A stretch of 64,000 bases of DNA from Lactobacillus johnsonii (GCF_013487865.1 NZ_CP047409.1:992001-1056000), one strand, 5' to 3'. Counted from the first letter of the stretch, positions 17,024 to 27,791 are shown. Notes: generated from the sequence alone by a model not told the origin. Numbers and translations: made by a program.

Positions 17024-17611
17024 TTAATCTTCAATCTGAATGTTCTTAATAATTACATCTTCTTTAGGCTTATCATTTGCCTTATCACGTGGAACCTTTG
17101 CAATTTCATCAACGACATCCATACCATCAATTACTTGACCAAAAACTGTATGACGACCATCTAACCATGGGGTTCCACCCTGTTTATATGCTTTTACAAT
17201 TTCTTTTGGATAGCCAGCTGCATCCATTTCCTTAATCATTCGTTTAGGCACATTCTTATTTTGAACAATAAAGAATTGACTACCATTAGTATTAGGACCA
17301 GAATTAGCCATGGAAAGTGCACCACGTAAGTTAAAGAGTTTATTTGAAAACTCATCTTCAAAAGGATGTCCCCAGATACTCTCACCGCCAGTACCGTCAC
17401 CCTTTGGATCACCACCTTGGATCATAAAGTCACTAATTACACGATGAAAAGTAGTATTATCATAGTAACCCTTTTTAGCTAAACGAACAAAATTTTCTAC
17501 AGTCATTGGAGCATCTTTTTCAAATAATTGAACTTTAATATCTCCATGATTAGTTTTAATTACTGCTTTTGGACCTTTTACATTTTCAAGGTCTAATTGT
17601 GGATATTCCAT
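17024..17611 (-). CDS. Peptidyl-prolyl cis-trans isomerase, cyclophilin type
   Basis: A cytosolic single-domain cyclophilin of 195 residues without a signal peptide. Typical motifs are [22 protein letters not shown] (about 57-78), with the catalytic Arg in FHR, then [16 protein letters not shown] and the Trp-containing [13 protein letters not shown]. It speeds proline isomerisation during folding. An insertion around residues 125-150 is normal for the lactobacillus form. It has its own terminator and a 61-base gap from recQ. Confidence 0.95.
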   Translation of the reverse strand: MEYPQLDLENVKGPKAVIKTNHGDIKVQLFEKDAPMTVENFVRLAKKGYYDNTTFHRVISDFMIQGGDPKGDGTGGESIWGHPFEDEFSNKLFNLRGALSMANSGPNTNGSQFFIVQNKNVPKRMIKEMDAAGYPKEIVKAYKQGGTPWLDGRHTVFGQVIDGMDVVDEIAKVPRDKANDKPKEDVIIKNIQIED

Positions 17612-17672
17612 TTTAGTCCTCCTATTTTTAATCTGTTCTAGTCTATTCTACTATTTATTACTAGACACTTCA

Positions 17673-19469
17673 TTAATCTATTTCTTCTTTCAAATATTTT
17701 CTAATGGTATCAAGCATAATTTGCCCATATGCTTTTAATTTTGCTTGACCAACACCTGAAATATTCAAAAAGTCTGTTTTTGTTTTAGGTTTTTGAAGTG
17801 CCATATCTCTTAATGATTTATCAGAGAAAATATAAAATGCTGGTATTCCCTGCTCTTTAGCTAACTCTAAGCGTGTTTCCTTTAAACGCAAGAATAGATT
17901 ATTCTCCTTTTCTGAAATTTGATTAGTAAGTTGTATTGATTTTCTGATATTTTTTGAAATCTTTTGACTTACTTGCTTTTTATCATCTAAAACGTCCCAT
18001 CCTAAATTAGTTACATGAACTACAGGATATTGAGTATCTGTTAGCTCCAAGTAGTTATGACTGATTAGATAATTAATTAAGTCTAAGGCAGCCCTCTTCC
18101 CCAACTTCAAACTACCATAATTTTTAAAATTAGATGCCCGAATTTCTCGCATGCGCTGATTATTGGCACCTGTAACTACATCGGCAACTACATTTTTGCC
18201 AAAACGTCCATCAAGTTCATAAATTGTTGAAATGATTTTTTTGCTTTCTGCAGTAATATCTTTTTCAATAAATGTTCCCAAACAATTAGAACATTTGCCA
18301 CATGGAGAGCAAGTCTGACCAAAATATCTGACGATAAATTGTTGTAAACATTCCGTTGTATTGACGTACTTAGTAATTGCAGCTAATTTCTGATATTGAA
18401 TTTTTTGGTATTCATCATCTAAATCAGATTGTTCAATAAACCAACGATATAGTCTAATATCTTTCGGGTGATAAATTAATATTCCTTCACATGGCTCTCC
18501 GTCTCTGCCTGCTCTCCCGGCTTCTTGATAATATGATTCTAAGTTTGGAGTACTATTAGCGTGAATTACAAATCGAACATTTCTTTTATCAATTCCCATA
18601 CCAAAAGCATTTGTTGCAACAATCACTTGGACCTTATCAAATTGAAAGGCATCTTGTACATCGGCTCTTTCTTTATTAGATAGCCCAGCATGATAACTCG
18701 CTGTTAAAATTCCATTTTGAGCTAAATAGTCAGTCAACTCTTCAACATTTTTTCTTGTACTCGCATACACAATCCCTGATTGATTGGGATGCTTTTTAAT
18801 ATAATCTAAAAGATATAAGTTAGTATTTTTAGGATTATCTACTACCTTGAAGCTCAAATTTGGTCTTGCAAATGAAGTAATAACATAATTTTCAGCCGGA
18901 ATATTTAATTGATCTGCAATATCTTTCTGCACTGAAGGGGTTGCCGTTGCTGTTAAAGCTAAAATGTTAGGCTGGCTTTTAATTGACTTTACTCCCTCCA
19001 TAATTTGGCGGTACGCAGGTCTAAAGTCATGGCCCCATTGAGAAATACAGTGGGCTTCATCGACTGCAACTAAAGAAATATCCAAAAAGTTTAATTGATA
19101 GCGAAAATAATCCATTGCTAGCCGCTCAGGAGTTATGTATAAAAGTTTTATTTTTCCTTCATAGGCTTGTCTCAAGATTGGATTTACTTCTTCTTGAGGA
19201 GTTGCTGAATTTAAAGCAGCAGCATTAATACCATTTTGTTTTAGCGAATCTATCTGATCTTTCATTAAGGAAATTAAAGGAGATATTACCAATGTTAGAC
19301 CAGGATTAACTAATGCCGGTATCTGATAGCACATTGACTTTCCTGCTCCAGTTGGCATTACAGCTAAAACATTTTTTCCTTTAAGAACTTGCTCAATAAC
19401 TCGCTCTTGTCCAGGACGAAAAGTTGTATAACCAAAAACGTTTTTTAGTACTTCTATTGATGATTTCAT
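17673..19469 (-). CDS. recQ: ATP-dependent DNA helicase RecQ
   Basis: This 598-residue superfamily 2 helicase unwinds 3'-tailed DNA in recombination repair. Walker A is PTGAGKS at 39-45 and the DEAH box is at 137-140 (VDEAHCISQWGHDF). Motif VI (YYQEAGRAGRDGEP), the zinc-binding cysteines (CSPCGKCSNC, about 380), a winged helix and a C-terminal HRDC domain (about 520-595) follow in the normal order. Length and domains are standard. It lies between ppiA-type cyclophilin and ppaC, close to the terminus. Confidence 0.97.
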   Translation of the reverse strand: MKSSIEVLKNVFGYTTFRPGQERVIEQVLKGKNVLAVMPTGAGKSMCYQIPALVNPGLTLVISPLISLMKDQIDSLKQNGINAAALNSATPQEEVNPILRQAYEGKIKLLYITPERLAMDYFRYQLNFLDISLVAVDEAHCISQWGHDFRPAYRQIMEGVKSIKSQPNILALTATATPSVQKDIADQLNIPAENYVITSFARPNLSFKVVDNPKNTNLYLLDYIKKHPNQSGIVYASTRKNVEELTDYLAQNGILTASYHAGLSNKERADVQDAFQFDKVQVIVATNAFGMGIDKRNVRFVIHANSTPNLESYYQEAGRAGRDGEPCEGILIYHPKDIRLYRWFIEQSDLDDEYQKIQYQKLAAITKYVNTTECLQQFIVRYFGQTCSPCGKCSNCLGTFIEKDITAESKKIISTIYELDGRFGKNVVADVVTGANNQRMREIRASNFKNYGSLKLGKRAALDLINYLISHNYLELTDTQYPVVHVTNLGWDVLDDKKQVSQKISKNIRKSIQLTNQISEKENNLFLRLKETRLELAKEQGIPAFYIFSDKSLRDMALQKPKTKTDFLNISGVGQAKLKAYGQIMLDTIRKYLKEEID

Positions 19470-19483
19470 TTTCCTCTACTAAA

Positions 19484-19515
19484 TAAAAAAACAAGTATGA
19501 AAGGATCATACCTGT
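19484..19515 (-). terminator. Terminator of ppaC
   Basis: Stem ACAGGTATGA / TCATACTTGT (one G-T pair) followed by a long T run on the - strand, in the gap between ppaC and recQ. Confidence 0.85.
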
Positions 19516-19539
19516 CTTTTTCTAAATTAAACCAAATAA

Positions 19540-20475
19540 TTAAGCTTCAAAAGCATTAGTTAAAGGAGGAACAACTTGCTTCTTTCTTGAAACAACGCCT
19601 GGTAATTTAACTTCTGAATCTGATAATTTAGCGTTAAATGCTTTTTCAAATTTAGCCTTTGATTCATCACTACCTACTACTAAAGCTTCTGAATCTGAGT
19701 CAAGAATGTTGGTAATTAAAAGCATAAACATATCGTAGCCTTCACGCTTAGAAGCTTCATCCATAGCCTTTAAGAATGCGTCTTTACGTTCTAATGCTTC
19801 TGGTAAATCAACAACGTTAATTTGGGCTACACGAACGTTGCTACCGTTTAATTCAAAACTCTTAGCATCTAAATCAATTAAGTCTTCTTCTGACTTGTCA
19901 GCAATATTAGTACCAGCTTTAAGCATCTTAAGACCATATTCCTTGTAGTCAACACCAGCAATATTTGCTAAAGATACCACAGCTTCTTTATCTTGGTCAG
20001 TAGTAGTTGGTGACTTTAAGAGTAAAGTATCTGAGATAATAGCTGAAAGCATAATTCCTGCAATATCTTGTGGAATTTCAATTTCTTTTTCGTTGTACAT
20101 TTGCCACATAATGGTACTGGTACAACCAACTGGAGCTGCACGGTAGTATAAAGGATCAGCAGTATTGAAGTTCATAATACGGTGGTGATCAACTACATGA
20201 GTTACTTTAACCTTATCAATGTCAGAAACACTTTGTTGAGGTTCGTTATGGTCAACAAGCATTACTGCATCAACTTCATTTGAAGCAGTTTTAATAACAC
20301 GAGGTGCAGTAAACCCAAACTTATTTAAAGCATACTTAGTTTCATCATTAGCTTCACCTAAAGCAACCGCTTCGGTATCGTAACCTAACTTATTTTGTAA
20401 GTATGAGTATGCAATTGCTGTTCCGATTGCATCTGTATCAGGATTTTGGTGACCAAAAATCAATTCTTTTGCCAT
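19540..20475 (-). CDS. ppaC: Manganese-dependent inorganic pyrophosphatase
   Basis: A 311-residue family II pyrophosphatase of the DHH superfamily, hydrolysing PPi to drive biosynthesis. All metal ligands are in place: H9, D13 and D15 (GHQNPDTDA), D75, and the DHH motif D96-H97-H98. The C-terminal DHHA2 domain ends with [10 protein letters not shown], whose Arg-Lys pair binds substrate. AAGGAGCTC upstream of ATG 20475 is a good ribosome binding site. It has its own terminator. Confidence 0.97.
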   Translation of the reverse strand: MAKELIFGHQNPDTDAIGTAIAYSYLQNKLGYDTEAVALGEANDETKYALNKFGFTAPRVIKTASNEVDAVMLVDHNEPQQSVSDIDKVKVTHVVDHHRIMNFNTADPLYYRAAPVGCTSTIMWQMYNEKEIEIPQDIAGIMLSAIISDTLLLKSPTTTDQDKEAVVSLANIAGVDYKEYGLKMLKAGTNIADKSEEDLIDLDAKSFELNGSNVRVAQINVVDLPEALERKDAFLKAMDEASKREGYDMFMLLITNILDSDSEALVVGSDESKAKFEKAFNAKLSDSEVKLPGVVSRKKQVVPPLTNAFEA

Positions 20476-20554
20476 TATATAGAGCTCCTTTAAAATTATA
20501 TCTACCTAATTATTTTAGATTAAAAGTTAAACTTAAGCAAATCTATCACGCATT

Positions 20555-20590
20555 AAAAAGGCATCCTTTTGCTATAAAAAGAATGCCTTA
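20555..20590 (-). terminator. Terminator of the LysR gene at 20594
   Basis: Stem AAGGCAT(T)CTTTTT with AAAAGGATGCCTT, immediately after the stop codon. Confidence 0.8.
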
Positions 20591-20593
20591 AAA

Positions 20594-21547
20594 CTAAATA
20601 TTAACTTTAATATCCTCTAGTCTACTATCATAATCTTTTTCTTCAATAAACTTATCCCACTCTTTTAGGAAGTTGACTAGTCGAGGTATTTCACTCTTAT
20701 TTTTACGATAAATAAAACAACTTTCAAAGTTTGTCTCACTCTTTGTCTTTACTGGAGATAATGTAATTTCAGCCTTGTGTGCCTTATAAAAACTCTTGGA
20801 GACATAGGTGTTATAGTCAGTTTGTTCAGCAAATTTGATTAATTGATACGGAGCAGTAAAGGTTACCGTAGTATTTAATTCATTGTTTGGAAACTCACTA
20901 GCATAAAAGCGACGAACAATTTGTGGTAAATAGTAGTCCTTAGGATAAGCAACCCATTTATGCTGAGTTGTTTTATTAAACTCATCTTCTGGATCGTGAG
21001 TTAAGAAAATAACTTCTTCAGGATAAATTTGTTTTGCCATATACTGTTTCATGTTCTTCACAGTTGAATTATGATCTGGCATGTAAAGAACTGCTAAATC
21101 TAATTGATTATTATCTAGTCTATCCCAAAGCTCTGTCCTATTATAGAAACCCACATGTAATGTTATATCAGGATATTTATGGTTGAATTTAACTAAGAAT
21201 TGATCAATTACTCTTGCTTCAATAGTAGATAATATTCCTAAAGAAATAGTTCCGGTATCTGATTTAGTGTACTGCTGGATACTGTCTACGGCATTATTAA
21301 CTGTTGAAAATAGTGCTTTTGCTGTCTCTTCCATCTTTAAACCAGCATCAGTTAAATATAGTTTCTTACCCATTTGGCCAAATAATGGTGACCCAACTGC
21401 TCGTTCAAGTTTTTTAATTTGTTGCGTTAAGGCCGGCTGAGTAATACCTAAAATTTGAGCTGCTTGCGTATAACTCATATTATCAATTAATTGAAGAAAG
21501 TAACGTAACGATTTCGCGGATAAAACCGCATCAGTATTTGTTTTCAT
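20594..21547 (-). CDS. LysR family transcriptional regulator
   Basis: The 317-residue protein carries an N-terminal helix-turn-helix (about 9-68: YTQAAQILGITQPALTQQIKKLE) and a substrate-binding domain. A GAGGT site precedes ATG 21547. The region upstream toward parC is long (about 240 bases) and holds only the parC terminator and promoter-like AT-rich DNA. Its effector and targets are unknown. It is a monocistronic unit between terminators. Confidence 0.9.
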   Translation of the reverse strand: MKTNTDAVLSAKSLRYFLQLIDNMSYTQAAQILGITQPALTQQIKKLERAVGSPLFGQMGKKLYLTDAGLKMEETAKALFSTVNNAVDSIQQYTKSDTGTISLGILSTIEARVIDQFLVKFNHKYPDITLHVGFYNRTELWDRLDNNQLDLAVLYMPDHNSTVKNMKQYMAKQIYPEEVIFLTHDPEDEFNKTTQHKWVAYPKDYYLPQIVRRFYASEFPNNELNTTVTFTAPYQLIKFAEQTDYNTYVSKSFYKAHKAEITLSPVKTKSETNFESCFIYRKNKSEIPRLVNFLKEWDKFIEEKDYDSRLEDIKVNI

Positions 21548-21742
21548 AATTGAATACCTCTTATATAAATCTGGAATAATAGCTAATGAATAAGATTTTT
21601 AAATACAACTAATTATTTTCTGATAGTCCTTTATTAAAGCTTAATATTCATCTCACACTTTTTATAATAACACCTGTGCCAATAATAATAAAAAATTTTG
21701 CATAAAATGCATACTATTTTCCTATAATTCTTATTTTAATAA

Positions 21743-21783
21743 AAAAACTAAGGATAACAGTTAAATCATTATCCTTAGTTTTT
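21743..21783 (-). terminator. Terminator of parC
   Basis: Perfect 15-base stem (AAAAACTAAGGATAA / TTATCCTTAGTTTTT) just after the parC stop codon. Confidence 0.92.
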
Positions 21784-21789
21784 AACTAA

Positions 21790-24270
21790 TTAAAATAAAT
21801 CTTCAGTTTTATCTCTTCCATCTGCGATTGGCTGACCAAGCGTTAATGAGACAGGAGTCCCATCTGTCATTGGGTCTAGTACAAACGATCCATTTGAATA
21901 GCGATCGCCCAATGGGAATTCAGAAGTATTAAGCTCAATATGACGATCACTAGAAGTATTCAGATGAAGAATATGATTTCCACCATAACTACTGATTGCC
22001 ATAATTCGATGAGGCTTAGTCTTAAGTTCACGTAGTACAAGGACACCTCGTTTTGCACGTGTAACTTTATTTATAAGGTTAAGTTTGAGTTGCTTAAAGG
22101 CCCCCCGTTGAGTGATGATTCCAACCTTAATTAAATCAATATATTTAGGATCAGCTAAAACATAATTTACTATGTAGTCATCATCTTTAAGGTTAACTGA
22201 CTTGACCCCTACGGCTTTTGAACCAGATGTAGGTATTTCATTAATATCAAATCTTACTGCGTAGGCTTGGTTAGTAATTAGAGTAATTTCTTCTTTACTA
22301 TCAGGTTGAACTTGATCAATGCGGACAACTTTACTGTCATTACTCTTAAGCTTAATAGCAGTAATTGCACGAGACTTATATGTTCTAGTAGGTTGTAAAT
22401 CGGCTAATGTAACTTGTTTAATGTATCCATCGTTGGTAGCAATCAAAAAGTTTAAATTGGCCTTTAAATCATTAACTTCAAACACCCGAATAATTTCTTC
22501 ATCACTATCAAGACCAATTTCTTGAGACAGGTGCTGCCCTGTTTCTTTCCATTTTGTTTCAATTAATTCATGTACTGGACGATAAATTAGGTTTCCTTTA
22601 TTAGTAAAAATATAAAGGTTATCCAAGGTAGACATTGTTTTTTCAAACACAACCTTATCACCAGCAGGCAATCCATTATCTTCATCATCGGTTGATTGGA
22701 ATGAACGAAGAGATGAACGCTTCAAGTAGCCGTCTTTACTTACTAATACTCGTACATCTTCATCAGCTACTAGAGCTTTTTCATTAATTTCAATTTTAGC
22801 TGCTTTAGCAGTAATTTCTGTTCTTCTTGGTGAACCGAATTCTCTTTTTACCGCATTTAATTCTTTAACTACAACTCTTTCAAGAACCTTATTATCACTT
22901 AATATTTCATTGAACTTTTCGATTTTTTTATTTAAATCTGCTTGTTCCTTTTTAAGTTGGTTAACATCAGTATTAGTTAAACGGTATAACTGCAAAGAAA
23001 CTATAGCTTCCGCTTGATTAGGAGTGAACTCATACTTAGCAATTAAATTCTTTTTAGCATCTTTTTTATCTTTAGAAGATCTAATAGTTTTGATTACTTG
23101 ATCTAAAATATCTAAGGCATGAATAAGACCTTCAACTATTTCTAGACGCTGTTTAGCTTTCTTTAGATCAAATTCTGTTCTCTTAGTTACAACATCTTTT
23201 TTATGTGCTAAATAAGAAGATAAAATACGCTTTAATCCAACTTGTACAGGAGTCATACGATCAATAGCAACCATATTGAAATTGTATGAAACTTGTAAGT
23301 CAGTGTTTTTAAATAGATAGTTCAAGATGTTTTGACTATCAGCACCCTTTTTAAGTTCGATTACAATTGAAAGGCCGTGACGATCAGTTTCATCTCTTAC
23401 TTCTGAAATACCGTCAATTTCCTTATTTAAACGGATTTCGTCAATTTTCTTAACCATCATTGCTTTATTTACGCCGAAAGGTACTTCGGTTACAACGATT
23501 TGCTGACGATGGCCTTTAATTTCTTGAATTGTAGTCTTAGACCTAACTTGAATTCTTCCACGACCAGTTTCATAGGCCTCTTTAATGCCCTTAGTTCCTA
23601 GGACAATGCCACCTGTTGGAAAATCGGGTCCCTTAACAAATTTCATCAAATCATCTGTTGTAGCATCGGGATGCTTTAGCAGATAAACAGCTGCTTCAAT
23701 AACCTCAGCAAGATTATGAGGTGGAATTTCAGTTGCGTATCCAGCTGAGATACCTGTTGATCCATTAACTAATAAGTTAGGAAAGTGAGCCGGTAAAACT
23801 GTTGGTTCATACTCTGTATCATCAAAGTTCAAAATCATTTGAACAGTTTCTTTATCAATATCTTGTAAAAGTAAATTAGAAATTTTACTTAAACGAGATT
23901 CGGTATAACGCATGGCTGCTGGACCATCCCCATCCATTGATCCATTATTACCGTGCATTTCGATTAAAGGTTCACGCATTTTCCAATCTTGCGATAAGTG
24001 AACCAAAGCCCCATAAATAGAACTATCACCATGAGGGTGAAAGTTACCCATGACATTACCGACAGCTTTTGCCGCCTTCTTATAAGGCTTATCATATGTA
24101 TTATTATCTTTATACATCGCATAAAGAATACGACGTTGAACTGGTTTTAAGCCATCTCGAATATCTGGGAGAGCACGTTCTTGGATAATATATTTTGAAT
24201 ATCGTCCAAATCTTTCACCCATAACTTCTTCAAGAGGTAATTCCCTAATTCTTTCATTTGTTTGTGTCAT
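21790..24270 (-). CDS. parC: DNA topoisomerase IV subunit A
   Basis: The breakage-reunion subunit (826 residues) that separates linked daughter chromosomes. The active tyrosine is Y122 in AAMRYTESRL. The quinolone-resistance region HPHGDSSIYGAL (about 78-89) keeps the sensitive-type Ser and Glu-like spacing. The C-terminal beta-pinwheel repeats run from about 500. It is 16 bases after parE and the two form an operon. Length is normal for Firmicutes ParC. The name ParC rather than GyrA rests on the partner ParE, the absence of a clear GyrA box (QRRGGKG) and the plsY neighbour. Confidence 0.95.
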   Translation of the reverse strand: MTQTNERIRELPLEEVMGERFGRYSKYIIQERALPDIRDGLKPVQRRILYAMYKDNNTYDKPYKKAAKAVGNVMGNFHPHGDSSIYGALVHLSQDWKMREPLIEMHGNNGSMDGDGPAAMRYTESRLSKISNLLLQDIDKETVQMILNFDDTEYEPTVLPAHFPNLLVNGSTGISAGYATEIPPHNLAEVIEAAVYLLKHPDATTDDLMKFVKGPDFPTGGIVLGTKGIKEAYETGRGRIQVRSKTTIQEIKGHRQQIVVTEVPFGVNKAMMVKKIDEIRLNKEIDGISEVRDETDRHGLSIVIELKKGADSQNILNYLFKNTDLQVSYNFNMVAIDRMTPVQVGLKRILSSYLAHKKDVVTKRTEFDLKKAKQRLEIVEGLIHALDILDQVIKTIRSSKDKKDAKKNLIAKYEFTPNQAEAIVSLQLYRLTNTDVNQLKKEQADLNKKIEKFNEILSDNKVLERVVVKELNAVKREFGSPRRTEITAKAAKIEINEKALVADEDVRVLVSKDGYLKRSSLRSFQSTDDEDNGLPAGDKVVFEKTMSTLDNLYIFTNKGNLIYRPVHELIETKWKETGQHLSQEIGLDSDEEIIRVFEVNDLKANLNFLIATNDGYIKQVTLADLQPTRTYKSRAITAIKLKSNDSKVVRIDQVQPDSKEEITLITNQAYAVRFDINEIPTSGSKAVGVKSVNLKDDDYIVNYVLADPKYIDLIKVGIITQRGAFKQLKLNLINKVTRAKRGVLVLRELKTKPHRIMAISSYGGNHILHLNTSSDRHIELNTSEFPLGDRYSNGSFVLDPMTDGTPVSLTLGQPIADGRDKTEDLF

Positions 24271-24286
24271 TTAAAAATATAACCTC

Positions 24287-26245
24287 TTAATCTCTACTTG
24301 TTTCTAGAATTGATCCGTCTTCACCCATACGGAATTTAACGTTTTCATCAATCCATTTTCTTCTAGGGGCCACTTTATCTCCCATTAAGGTTGTTACACG
24401 CTTTTCAGCAAGTTGAGCATCGTCAATCTTAACTCTAATTAAGGTACGAGTTTCAGGATTCATAGTTGTTTCCCATAATTGATCAGCATTCATTTCACCT
24501 AAACCTTTGAAACGCTGCAAAGCAAAACCCTTACCCATGTCTTTAGAGTCTTCGCTCAATTCTTCATCAGTCCAAGCATATTTAATCTTGGCTTTTGCTC
24601 CGTTACCTTTTTGTAATTTGTATAAAGGAGGCAGAGCAATATACACACGACCCGCTTCAACCATTGGACGCATATATCTGTAAAAGAAAGTTAAAAGCAA
24701 AATTTGAATATGGGCACCATCAGTATCCGCATCTGTCATGATGATGATTTTATCGTAATTTGCATCCTTAATCTGAAAATCTGACCCAACACCTGCACCA
24801 ATAGTATGGATCATGGTATTGATTTCTTCATTTTTAAAGATATCTTGTAACTTAGCTTTTTGTGTATTTAAGACCTTGCCTCGTAATGGCAAAATAGCTT
24901 GGAACTTTCTATCTCTTCCTTGTTTTGCGGAACCACCGGCTGAGTCCCCTTCGACTAGGAATAACTCATTTTTCTTTGGATTACGTGATTGAGCAGGAGT
25001 TAATTTTCCTGAAAGAATCTCCTTCTTTCGTCTCTTTTTACCACTTCTGCTTTCATCTCTGGCCTTTTTAGCAGCTTCACGTGCATACCTTGCTTTTTGT
25101 GCTTTCTGAACTAAGCTTTGAGCAAATTCTCCGTTTTCCATTAAATAGTATGAAAGCTGTTCATAAACAATGCTGTCTACAACACTTCTAGCTTGAGGAG
25201 TTCCAAGTTTTCCTTTAGTCTGTCCTTCAAATTCTAGTAATTCTTCTGGAATCTTAACAGATAATACTGCACTTAAGCCTTCACGATAATCGCTACCTTC
25301 TAGACCTTTATCCTTATTCTTTAATAGCCCTTGCTTTTTAGCGTAATCATTAAAAGCCTTTGTAAACCCACTACGTGCTCCCGCTTCATGACTACCACCA
25401 TCAGCTGTACGAACATTATTTACAAATGAAACAAAGTTTTCGGAATATCCATCATTGTATTGGCCTGAAAATTCAACTTCAATTCCATTTTGTTTACCAG
25501 AAAAGTAAAAAACATCTCCCATTGTATCTTTGTCTTCGTTTAAATAAGATACAAATGACTTAATTCCATCTTCATATAGAAACTCATCATGATGTTCTGG
25601 TTCTCGTTCATCAGTTAGTGTGAACTTAACACCCTTTAATAGAAAAGCTGACTCACGAATTCGTTCTTGAATAGTTTCGTAATTATATGTGGTAGTAGAA
25701 AAAATAGTTGGATCTGGTTTAAAAGTAATAGTAGTACCATTTTTATCCTTAGTCTTGCCTAAATGCTTAAGCGTACCAATTGGATGACCACCATTTTCAA
25801 ATTCTTCTTCATATGCTTGACCGTCTCTGACTACTCTTACTTTTAAGTAAGAAGATAGTGCATTTACAACAGAAGAACCTACTCCATGTAAACCACCAGA
25901 AGTTTGATAATTCTTTTCGGTAAACTTACCACCTGCATGTAACACAGTAAGGATAACTTCAATAGTTGGAATTCCTGATTCATGCATTCCTGTTGGCATT
26001 CCACGTCCAAAATCTTGAACCGTAACTGAGTTATCTTTATGAATAGTTACATTGATTTCTTTACCATAACCAGCCATTGCTTCGTCAACTGAGTTATCAA
26101 CGATTTCATAAATCAAGTGATTTAACCCATGCCGATCAGTTGAACCGATATACATTCCTGGACGTTTTCTTACTGCCTCTAGTCCATGAAGAATCTGAAT
26201 CGAAGAATCATCATATGAACTGGTAGTTTTATTTGCTTTAGCCAA
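24287..26245 (-). CDS. parE: DNA topoisomerase IV subunit B
   Basis: The ATPase subunit, with a GHKL domain (DNSVDEAMAGYG, GRGMPTG, GGLHGVGSSVVNALS) and a TOPRIM domain (LVEGDSAGGSAKQGRDR, then TDADTDGAHI). I start it at TTG 26245, because GGAGG lies 7 bases upstream and the product then begins MAKANKTTSSYDDSS, as in relatives; the in-frame ATG at 26272 lies before that site. This gives 652 residues. It is divergent from plsY, an arrangement conserved in Firmicutes. Confidence 0.96.
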   Translation of the reverse strand: MAKANKTTSSYDDSSIQILHGLEAVRKRPGMYIGSTDRHGLNHLIYEIVDNSVDEAMAGYGKEINVTIHKDNSVTVQDFGRGMPTGMHESGIPTIEVILTVLHAGGKFTEKNYQTSGGLHGVGSSVVNALSSYLKVRVVRDGQAYEEEFENGGHPIGTLKHLGKTKDKNGTTITFKPDPTIFSTTTYNYETIQERIRESAFLLKGVKFTLTDEREPEHHDEFLYEDGIKSFVSYLNEDKDTMGDVFYFSGKQNGIEVEFSGQYNDGYSENFVSFVNNVRTADGGSHEAGARSGFTKAFNDYAKKQGLLKNKDKGLEGSDYREGLSAVLSVKIPEELLEFEGQTKGKLGTPQARSVVDSIVYEQLSYYLMENGEFAQSLVQKAQKARYAREAAKKARDESRSGKKRRKKEILSGKLTPAQSRNPKKNELFLVEGDSAGGSAKQGRDRKFQAILPLRGKVLNTQKAKLQDIFKNEEINTMIHTIGAGVGSDFQIKDANYDKIIIMTDADTDGAHIQILLLTFFYRYMRPMVEAGRVYIALPPLYKLQKGNGAKAKIKYAWTDEELSEDSKDMGKGFALQRFKGLGEMNADQLWETTMNPETRTLIRVKIDDAQLAEKRVTTLMGDKVAPRRKWIDENVKFRMGEDGSILETSRD

Positions 26246-26344
26246 ATAAATGCCTCCATTTTTAACAGACAATCAAAATCAACCCCACAGCTATTATAAT
26301 CTTTGTTAAAATAGCTTTAGATTTTAAATGGGGTTGAAAAGTGA

Positions 26345-27001
26345 ATGTCTACGTTGAATTATTTACTAATTTTTATTTTAGCATACTTGATTGGATCCTT
26401 TCCCACAGGTGTGTTAGTCGGAAAGATATTTTTTCATGAAGATATAAGAAATTTTGGATCAGGAAATATTGGTACAACCAACTCGTTTAGAGTAATGGGA
26501 CCTGTAGCAGGCAGTGCAGTTTTAGTCATTGATGTATTAAAAGGGACACTTGCAACAGATTTACCATTAATTTTCCATCTAAAGGGACCAAAGTATTTAT
26601 TACTAATTGCTGGTGCCTGTGCCATTCTAGGTCATACCTTTTCCATCTTTCTAAAGTTTAAGGGAGGAAAAGCGGTAGCAACTAGCGCCGGCGTCTTTCT
26701 TGGCTATAATTTAAAATTCTTTGGACTATGTGCCCTCGTATTTTTACCAATGCTATTTATTACCTCATATGTAAGTTTATCAAGCTTGGTTTCAATAGTT
26801 ATCATCTTCATTTGTTCCTTCTGGTTTCATGATATCTTTCTTACAATCATTACAGGAACTATGATGATCTTGCTCTTTGTAAGACACCGCTCCAATATCA
26901 AGCGCCTAATTAATCATGAAGAAAATATCGTTCCTTTTGGACTATGGTATTGGTACAAAAAGTCTCATGGATTGCTAAAAAAGAATGCTAAAAATAAATA
27001 A
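26345..27001 (+). CDS. plsY: Acyl-phosphate:glycerol-3-phosphate acyltransferase
   Basis: A 218-residue membrane enzyme making lysophosphatidic acid from acyl-phosphate, the first step of phospholipid synthesis. The three conserved loops are visible: GSFPTGVLVGK with FGSGNIGTTNSFRVMG, then GHTFSIFLKFKGGKAVAT, and the later RHRSNIKRL. It has multiple hydrophobic helices. It is one of very few + strand genes to the right of the terminus and shares its control region with parE. A terminator follows at 27008. Confidence 0.95.
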   Translation: MSTLNYLLIFILAYLIGSFPTGVLVGKIFFHEDIRNFGSGNIGTTNSFRVMGPVAGSAVLVIDVLKGTLATDLPLIFHLKGPKYLLLIAGACAILGHTFSIFLKFKGGKAVATSAGVFLGYNLKFFGLCALVFLPMLFITSYVSLSSLVSIVIIFICSFWFHDIFLTIITGTMMILLFVRHRSNIKRLINHEENIVPFGLWYWYKKSHGLLKKNAKNK

Positions 27002-27007
27002 TCAGAA

Positions 27008-27046
27008 CAAAAGACTGTTTAGGTAAAATCCTCAACAGTCTTTTTT
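27008..27046 (+). terminator. Terminator of plsY
   Basis: Stem AAAAGACTGTT / AACAGTCTTTTTT with a 14-base loop and terminal T run. Confidence 0.9.
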
Positions 27047-27103
27047 CATAAGTATTATACTTTATTTGAACAAACGTTCGCAAGATGCAATTTTAGCACC
27101 TAA

Positions 27104-27718
27104 TTAATATGGATAATTATCTAGGTGGTCTTTCTCAGTGATTTTTCTAACTACTCGGCCTGGAACACCTAAAACTAAAGAATTATCTGGAATATCTTTT
27201 GTAACTACACTACCAGCCCCAATAACGCAGTTGTTTCCAATCGTTACTCCTGGACAAACAGTTACATTACTAGCTAACCAGCAATTATCGCCAATTGTAA
27301 TTGGTGCGCCATATTCGATATCTGCTATCTTACCATCTGCCTGTAAGCGCGCATTTCTTTGCTCTGGCAATAAGGGATGCAGCGGCGTTACTAATGAAGT
27401 ATTAGGACCACACATTACATTGTCGCCAATAGTAACTGGACAAGTATCTAGAATAGTCAAATTAAAGTTAGCATAAAAATTTTTACCTAATTTTGTAAAT
27501 TTACCGTAATCTACTTCAATTGGTCCTTGAAGGTAAACTCCTTCTCCATGCTCTGGAAATAAATTATCAATAATTGCTTTTCTTACTTCCTTATCTTCAT
27601 CTGCTGTTTGATTATAATCACGGCTTAAGCGATGCGCCTTTGTCGAAATAGCTCTTAACTCTTCTGTGTCGGGACGATAAGGTAATCCTGCTAGCATATT
27701 TTTAGTATTTTCTTCCAT
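27104..27718 (-). CDS. maa: Sugar O-acetyltransferase, maltose acetyltransferase type
   Basis: A 204-residue hexapeptide-repeat acyltransferase. The N-terminal MAC domain (MLAGLPYRPDTEEL) is followed by left-handed beta-helix repeats (VTIGDNVMCGPNTSLVTPLHP, ITIGDNCWLASNVTVCPGVTIG), with the catalytic His in PLHP. It moves acetyl from acetyl-CoA to a sugar or galactoside; the natural acceptor is not known. It stands alone, 100 bases after the convergent plsY. Confidence 0.92.
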   Translation of the reverse strand: MEENTKNMLAGLPYRPDTEELRAISTKAHRLSRDYNQTADEDKEVRKAIIDNLFPEHGEGVYLQGPIEVDYGKFTKLGKNFYANFNLTILDTCPVTIGDNVMCGPNTSLVTPLHPLLPEQRNARLQADGKIADIEYGAPITIGDNCWLASNVTVCPGVTIGNNCVIGAGSVVTKDIPDNSLVLGVPGRVVRKITEKDHLDNYPY

Positions 27719-27791
27719 TTCTTACACCTTACTTTCTTATGGTTTTGATTATCTTTAAAATATCATATTTGGGATTAAGATTATAGTGAAT